Source: Acidobacteriota bacterium
GTDB lineage: Bacteria; Planctomycetota; Phycisphaerae; WQYP01; JAJZKJ01
Length of the DNA: 9,685 bases
Assembly (NCBI GenBank): GCA_021804195.1
Contig: JAJZKJ010000051.1
Location: 1 to 9,685 of the forward strand
Direction of reading: 5' to 3'
The translations under genes and the position numbers were made by a program. The notes under the pieces are model-generated. The model saw only the letters and a program-made list of their open reading frames with translations, was not told the DNA's origin and did no database searches. Of the stretch, positions 6,015 through 9,685 are shown in pieces (positions within the stretch are counted from its first letter, which is position 1; each line of letters starts with the position of its first letter).

Positions 6015-6043
6015 TTGTGGAACGATTTTGGCGCTGCTATGCT
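6015..6043 (+). promoter_or_regulatory. Possible promoter of the 6087-7523 two-gene unit
   Basis: TTGTGG (6015-6020) and TATGCT (6038-6043) are separated by 17 bases, matching consensus at 3 and 4 of 6 positions. It would give a leader of about 37 bases before the ATG at 6087. It is arranged back to back with the symporter promoter. Confidence 0.4.
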
Positions 6044-6086
6044 CCCTTGGTACGCTCATGTTTTTGGTCCAGATGGAGAGGCAGCC

Positions 6087-6386
6087 ATGGCCGGGCAAAA
6101 TCTGCCGCGACGGCAAAAGGTAATGAATTATTTCAGAAAAAAACCGAAAGGCCAGTTGCTTCTGCTGCGGCGCCAGGCCGGCGAGCATATCCTGTTACGG
6201 GACGCGGATGGACCGGCCTGCTTATTTGACGGCGACCGGCAAACTTTTGATCTTCTTTGGAACCGTGTCCTCGAGCAACTGGTCAAGGAGGGATATCTGG
6301 GGCAACGTGAGGGCGAGCACGGAGAGCGTTATTATGCCCGCGCCGACGGCGGCCCGCGGAATGGGACGGAACCCGCCCAGCCTTAA
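6087..6386 (+). CDS. Small protein with a possible winged-helix segment, first gene of the unit
   Basis: A 99-residue soluble protein that I do not recognise as a named family. The ATG at 6087 has GGAGAGG (6075-6081) at 5-base spacing; an upstream in-frame TTG... start at 6015 would begin inside the predicted promoter. The N-terminus is strongly basic (PRRQKVMNYFRKKPKG, 7-22). Residues 22-48 look like beta strands (LLLLRR, HILLRD, ACLF). Residues 51-84 read as a helix followed by a hairpin: DRQTFDLLWNRVLEQLVKEGYL, then EGEHGERYYARA. This pattern of 'LV.EGYL' plus a charged turn and 'YY' is common in winged-helix domains, so nucleic-acid binding is possible but unproven. The Pro/Gly-rich tail is probably disordered. 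It precedes the kinase-like fusion gene by 27 bases and is probably co-transcribed with it. Confidence 0.65.
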   Translation: MAGQNLPRRQKVMNYFRKKPKGQLLLLRRQAGEHILLRDADGPACLFDGDRQTFDLLWNRVLEQLVKEGYLGQREGEHGERYYARADGGPRNGTEPAQP

Positions 6387-6413
6387 GTGCTTCTCCGAGC
6401 AAGAGCTTTATCC

Positions 6414-7523
6414 ATGCGCATGTTGTTAACCGGCCAGGTCGGCCTGGACCGGCGCATCTACCTCGACGAAGTGGAAGCTCTGGCCGCGGCGGCCGGCGAG
6501 CCACTGAAAGTTTTTCACGTTGGACAGCGGATGTACGCCGAGGCGCCGGACGTACACCCGGGGCGCATTCTGGACCTGCCGCTGTCCCGGCTGACCAGCC
6601 TGCGACGCGCGGTTTTCCGCGATATTCTCGCCGAGGCGCCCCACCATCTGAACGTGATTGTCAACTCCCACGCCACGTTTCGCTGGAAACATGGCCTGTT
6701 CGCCGCCTTTGATTTCGATCAATTGGCGCAGTTTCAGGCCGACCTGTATGTCACGCTGCTGGACAACGTGGAAGCGGTGCATCAACGACTGGTACGAGAC
6801 CATAACGTGGAACATACGCTGAAAGACCTGATGGTCTGGCGGGAAGAAGAGATTTTGGCGACGGAGCTGCTGGCCCGGGCCGACGCAGCCCACCCCGGAA
6901 AATTCTACGTTCTGGCGCGGGGCCGGCAGGCCAGCACGGCTCCCACGCTGTTTCGCCTGCTGCTGCGGCCGCACCAGCGCAAAGTGTACGTCAGTTTTCC
7001 CATGAGCCATGTCGGGGATCAGTCCCGGACGTTGGCGGAAATTCAGGCTTTTCGGGAGCGCCTCCGCCGGAGCTTTATCGCGTTCGATCCCGGTGATGTG
7101 GACGAAAAAACGCTTTTGGATCGTGCCGTCGCGGCCCAGGCGAAAAATCAGCCGACCATCGTAGCGCCGTTAACCGACTCCGCCGCCACGCTGCGCACCG
7201 CCGATATTCTGGCCATCGGCGACGACATCGATGGGCAAATCTATGCCCGTGATTTCATGATGGTGCGCCAGAGCGATATGATTATTTCGTATATTCCCGA
7301 AGGGCCGGACGGACGGCCGGGATTGTCCAGCGGGGTGGAGCGCGAACTGCAGCACGCGCACGATCATGCCCGCGAGGTGTACGTGATCTGGCGGTCCCAG
7401 GCAACGCCCAGCCCCTTTGTCACCCAGACCGCCACCCGGCTATTTGCGAGCGTGGACGAGGCGCTGGACTATTTCGCCGCCCGCGGCGATTTCTTCCAAC
7501 ACAATTTATTTACAAACGTCTGA
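6414..7523 (+). CDS. Two-domain protein: archaeal adenylate-kinase-like NTPase fold plus nucleoside 2-deoxyribosyltransferase-like domain
   Basis: A 369-residue soluble protein. The ATG at 6414 is chosen because AAGAG lies 7 bases upstream; an ATG at 6420 is possible, and the GTG at 6387 lacks a site. Domain 1 (about 1-185) opens MRMLLTGQVGLDRR. This sits where kinases have a P-loop, but G-x-x-G-x-G-K-T is replaced by G7-Q-V-G10-L-D-R13-R14. Later segments FHVGQRMYAE (34-43), NVIVNSHATFRW (80-91), a 'QADLYVTLLDNVEAVHQRLVRD' strand-helix (108-129) and HTLKDLMVWREEEILATELL (134-153) follow the layout of archaeal-type adenylate kinases. Domain 2 (about 189-355) has KVYVSFPMSHV, YARDFMMVRQSDMIISYIP (277-295) and GLSSGVERELQHA (303-315), like nucleoside 2-deoxyribosyltransferase folds, where E311 would match the nucleophile Glu. 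Nucleotide binding is likely; the reaction is unknown. Confidence 0.88.
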   Translation: MRMLLTGQVGLDRRIYLDEVEALAAAAGEPLKVFHVGQRMYAEAPDVHPGRILDLPLSRLTSLRRAVFRDILAEAPHHLNVIVNSHATFRWKHGLFAAFDFDQLAQFQADLYVTLLDNVEAVHQRLVRDHNVEHTLKDLMVWREEEILATELLARADAAHPGKFYVLARGRQASTAPTLFRLLLRPHQRKVYVSFPMSHVGDQSRTLAEIQAFRERLRRSFIAFDPGDVDEKTLLDRAVAAQAKNQPTIVAPLTDSAATLRTADILAIGDDIDGQIYARDFMMVRQSDMIISYIPEGPDGRPGLSSGVERELQHAHDHAREVYVIWRSQATPSPFVTQTATRLFASVDEALDYFAARGDFFQHNLFTNV

Positions 7524-7580
7524 CCCGGCCAGTCAGCCCAGCTTTCCAGCGGCACGTGATAACCGGCTACGACCCCCGAA

Positions 7581-8999
7581 TTAGCGGGCTGATCGCGGCA
7601 CCAGCCGTTCGCCAAGCACGTCCAGGCGGCGCCAGGCTTGGCGCTTCCAGCGCCACCCATTCCAAAGTCCGCCGAGACAGATATAAAGCGTGGCGGCGGC
7701 CCACGGGCCGCGAACGCCCCACCCGGCAAACCAATGCATCATGGCCCCCCCGCCGACCACGCAGAGGCTCCAGGCCAAACCCATGGTGACCAGGCTGGGA
7801 ACCAGCGTATCGCCGGCGCTGCGCAGAGCGCTGATGTAAACCACGTTCATGGCATCAAAGATTTGAAAGACGGCGGCGAACAGCAGCATCTGCACGACGA
7901 GGCTAATCTCCCCGGGTCGGGCGACCAGCAGTTCCGCCAGCGGGCGACCAAACAGCCAAAAGGCCAACCCACATAGCCCCATCCACATCAGGCTTAAGCG
8001 AAAACCCCACCCCGCCGCTTCGCACGCTCCGGCGATGTCGCCCCTGCCAATGCGCTGCCCCACCAGCGCCCCGACGGCTAAACCCAGGCCCACCGCCGGC
8101 ATAAAGGAAAGCGAGAGATAGCGCATGACCGCGCTTTGGGCTTCGGCGGCGGCCAAACCAAAATGATCAATCCAGGCCACGGTGAAAATAGTCCAGCAGA
8201 GGAGGTCATCGGCAAAAAGGACCCCGGCGGGCGCGCCAATACGCAGCAATTTCCAGAGCCGACCGAAATCGGGCCGCCAGATACCGCGCCCCGCATAACG
8301 ACGCCGGTAGGCCGGTGAATCAAAAACTACCAGCAGAACCGCCAGGCTCCCTGCGGAACCGACCACCGTGGCCAACGCCGCCCCCAGCAGATTCAACCGC
8401 GGGCAGCCCAGGTTGCCGAAAATGAGCAACCAATCCAACAGCAGGTTAAGGGCGTTGCCGATCAGGCCGGCGGTGAATTGATGCACGGGCTTGTGCAGAC
8501 CGAGAAAAAAATTGCCCAAGGCGGTGGCGGCCACATTCAGGGGCGCCGCCACCAGCATGTACGACGCAAACATGGTCTCGGAGGTCAGCAGGGGCGGGGT
8601 ATGACCGGCCAGTTGAAACAATGGATACAGCGCTAAAATCAGCGGCCAAAAGATAAGACCGGATACCGCGGCTATCCACAGGCCCTGCCAGGCGTAGCGG
8701 GCAGGTTCGTCCTCCAGTCGGCGGCCTGTCGCCTGGGAGGCCAGCGTACTGACCACTCCGACCAGGCCATTGAAAAAAGCCAGTGGTACGAACGCGGTCA
8801 TACCGCCGTTGAAGGTGGCGGCTAAATTCACGCTCCCGCCAATGCCGTGCCGGTCCAACAACGAAACCATCCAGCCATCGACAAACTGCATACAGGTCAG
8901 GCTTAGCGTGTTGGCGACGCTGGGAACGGCCAGGCGCAGCAGAACGCCCAGGGTGGTTTGGCGCGGACCGGTGGTGATGGTGGACATGGCATTGGGCAT
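7581..8999 (-). CDS. MATE-family multidrug/cation efflux transporter
   Basis: A 472-residue inner-membrane protein with about 12 hydrophobic spans in two similar halves, as expected for MATE (NorM-like) exporters that expel organic cations in exchange for sodium or protons. Family features seen: LAVPSVANTLSLTCMQFVDGWMVSLL (helix 1), FNGLVGVVSTLASQATGRR (about 76-94), PLNVAATALGNFFLGLHKP (about 153-171) and, in the second half, LRIGAPAGVLFADD, GLAVGALVGQRIGRGD and ALRSAGDTLVPSLVTMGLAWSL. The start is uncertain: ATGs at 8999 and 8987 are in frame and neither has a clear ribosome binding site. It converges on the kinase-like fusion gene (57 bases between stop codons, no clear terminator) and diverges from the membrane protein at 9056. 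Substrate unknown. Confidence 0.95.
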   Translation of the reverse strand: MPNAMSTITTGPRQTTLGVLLRLAVPSVANTLSLTCMQFVDGWMVSLLDRHGIGGSVNLAATFNGGMTAFVPLAFFNGLVGVVSTLASQATGRRLEDEPARYAWQGLWIAAVSGLIFWPLILALYPLFQLAGHTPPLLTSETMFASYMLVAAPLNVAATALGNFFLGLHKPVHQFTAGLIGNALNLLLDWLLIFGNLGCPRLNLLGAALATVVGSAGSLAVLLVVFDSPAYRRRYAGRGIWRPDFGRLWKLLRIGAPAGVLFADDLLCWTIFTVAWIDHFGLAAAEAQSAVMRYLSLSFMPAVGLGLAVGALVGQRIGRGDIAGACEAAGWGFRLSLMWMGLCGLAFWLFGRPLAELLVARPGEISLVVQMLLFAAVFQIFDAMNVVYISALRSAGDTLVPSLVTMGLAWSLCVVGGGAMMHWFAGWGVRGPWAAATLYICLGGLWNGWRWKRQAWRRLDVLGERLVPRSAR

Positions 9000-9055
9000 G
9001 AAGATACATTACCATAACATTGACCGCTGTCGCAGGAAAGGATGCAGGTTCGAAA

Positions 9056-9454
9056 ATGAATGAAGAAATCATTACCTTCAATCCCGCCGCCATCGTGGTG
9101 GATGATCGGCCCACGTCGGGCCTTTCTCCATGGCGGACGGGCTTCTGGCTGTTGGCGCTGACGGGCGGAATCGGCTGCCTGATCGGCAATTTACTGCTTC
9201 GCCTTGTCTACTTGCCGCGGGCCGGCGCCGCCACGTTTGACCCGTTATCCGTGACGGGTCTGGCGCTGCATCTGCTTGGCTGCTACTTTGCCGGCGCCGC
9301 GGTCGGTCTGGCGCCGCGCCGTCCCGATGTCAATTCGCTCCGCCCCCGAACCCGCGTCGGCCTGATCCTAAGTTTGTTCGTGTTGGTATTGAACGTGTTG
9401 TTCCTGGCCGGATTGATCGCCGCCGGCGCCTTCACCCTTACGTCTATACGTTAG
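9056..9454 (+). CDS. Small three-helix membrane protein of unknown function
   Basis: A 132-residue protein starting at the ATG with CAGG 7 bases upstream. A polar N-terminus (1-27) precedes three hydrophobic spans (about 30-50, 66-85 and 101-124), with Arg/Pro-rich loops such as APRRPDVNSLRPRTR between spans 2 and 3. I recognise no family motif. It lies 12 bases upstream of the aspartate kinase start in the same direction, so the two may be co-transcribed, but nothing in the sequence ties its function to amino-acid biosynthesis. Confidence 0.75.
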   Translation: MNEEIITFNPAAIVVDDRPTSGLSPWRTGFWLLALTGGIGCLIGNLLLRLVYLPRAGAATFDPLSVTGLALHLLGCYFAGAAVGLAPRRPDVNSLRPRTRVGLILSLFVLVLNVLFLAGLIAAGAFTLTSIR

Positions 9455-9466
9455 CTAGTATTATCG

Positions 9467-9685
9467 ATGCCCATCCTTGTGCAAAAATTCGGCGGCACCT
9501 CCGTGGCCACCCCGGAAAAGATTCACCAGGCGGCTCGTAAGGTCATTGCCGCGCACCGTGCGGGATATCAGGTGGTGGTGGTGGTTTCCGCCATGGGTCA
9601 GACCACAGATGAATTGATTGCCCTGGCGCGGCAGGTCTCGGCCCAGCCGCCCAAGCGTGAACTCGACCAGCTACTGGCCACCGGA
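9467..9685 (+). CDS. lysC: Aspartate kinase, N-terminal part (3' truncated by window edge)
   Basis: The first 73 residues of aspartokinase, the enzyme that phosphorylates aspartate at the entry to lysine, threonine and methionine synthesis. It opens [19 protein letters not shown], containing the family signature K-F-G-G-T-S (7-12) that binds ATP. Then comes a helix and the strand [16 protein letters not shown] (36-51), with the conserved S-A-M-G turn, and the visible part ends LDQLLATG, the beginning of the next conserved segment. The frame stays open to the last base. No good ribosome binding site is visible before the ATG, so translation may be leaderless-like or coupled to the small membrane protein just upstream. 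Whether it carries C-terminal ACT regulatory domains cannot be seen. Confidence 0.96.
   Translation, partial: MPILVQKFGGTSVATPEKIHQAARKVIAAHRAGYQVVVVVSAMGQTTDELIALARQVSAQPPKRELDQLLATG

Noticed and set aside
8446..9189. Minus-strand open frame of 247 codons overlapping the MATE gene
   Set aside because: It runs in another frame through the MATE gene and into the divergent membrane-protein gene; the translation is His/Arg/Pro-rich with no recognisable domain.
9572..9587. Short run of GTG triplets
   Set aside because: It encodes the Val-rich beta strand conserved in aspartate kinases, so it is explained by the protein.

Overview
The window reads as high-GC chromosomal DNA from a Gram-negative bacterium, most likely a planctomycete of the Phycisphaerae type. 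That is inferred from the gene content: a tail of an alternative complex III (ActF-like) respiratory operon, an SGLT-like SSS sodium symporter, ribosomal protein S9 with a long Ala/Pro-rich N-terminal extension, and hairpin-rich intergenic sequence resembling repeats I recall from planctomycete genomes. No phage, plasmid, IS, CRISPR, tRNA or rRNA gene was seen.

Layout. At 2-376 (+) is the C-terminal end of an ActF-like membrane subunit. It is followed at 431-1207 (+) by a membrane-anchored mono-heme cytochrome c; together they form the end of a respiratory operon. A VWA-domain protein (1215-2357, -) converges on it. The 309 bases at 2358-2666 hold no gene but contain five inverted repeats and a possible promoter. 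The rplM-rpsI ribosomal operon follows (3730-2667, -), driven by a near-consensus promoter (perfect -35 and -10 hexamers, 16-base spacer) with a short structured leader. Next are a small two-helix membrane protein (4151-3945, -) and, directly upstream of it in the same operon, a 576-residue SSS symporter (5886-4156, -) with its own good promoter and a nested hairpin in its leader. Divergent from the symporter is a two-gene unit: a 99-residue possible winged-helix protein (6087-6386, +) and a 369-residue protein (6414-7523, +). The latter joins an archaeal-adenylate-kinase-like domain with a degenerate P-loop to a nucleoside-2-deoxyribosyltransferase-like domain. A MATE transporter (8999-7581, -) converges on it. 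Finally come a small three-helix membrane protein (9056-9454, +) and the 5' end of aspartate kinase (9467 to the window edge, +).

How the genes work together. Most of the window is housekeeping: respiration, ribosome, transport, and amino-acid biosynthesis. The parts that standard annotation explains least are the two-gene unit at 6087-7523 (a probable nucleotide-binding or nucleotide-processing protein of unknown role), the small membrane protein translationally coupled to the symporter, and the structured leader or intergenic elements at 2369-2616, 3790-3815, 3893-3923 and 5911-5951. I do not see a clear defence island or mobile element. The strongest candidate for something undescribed is the kinase-like/deoxyribosyltransferase-like fusion.
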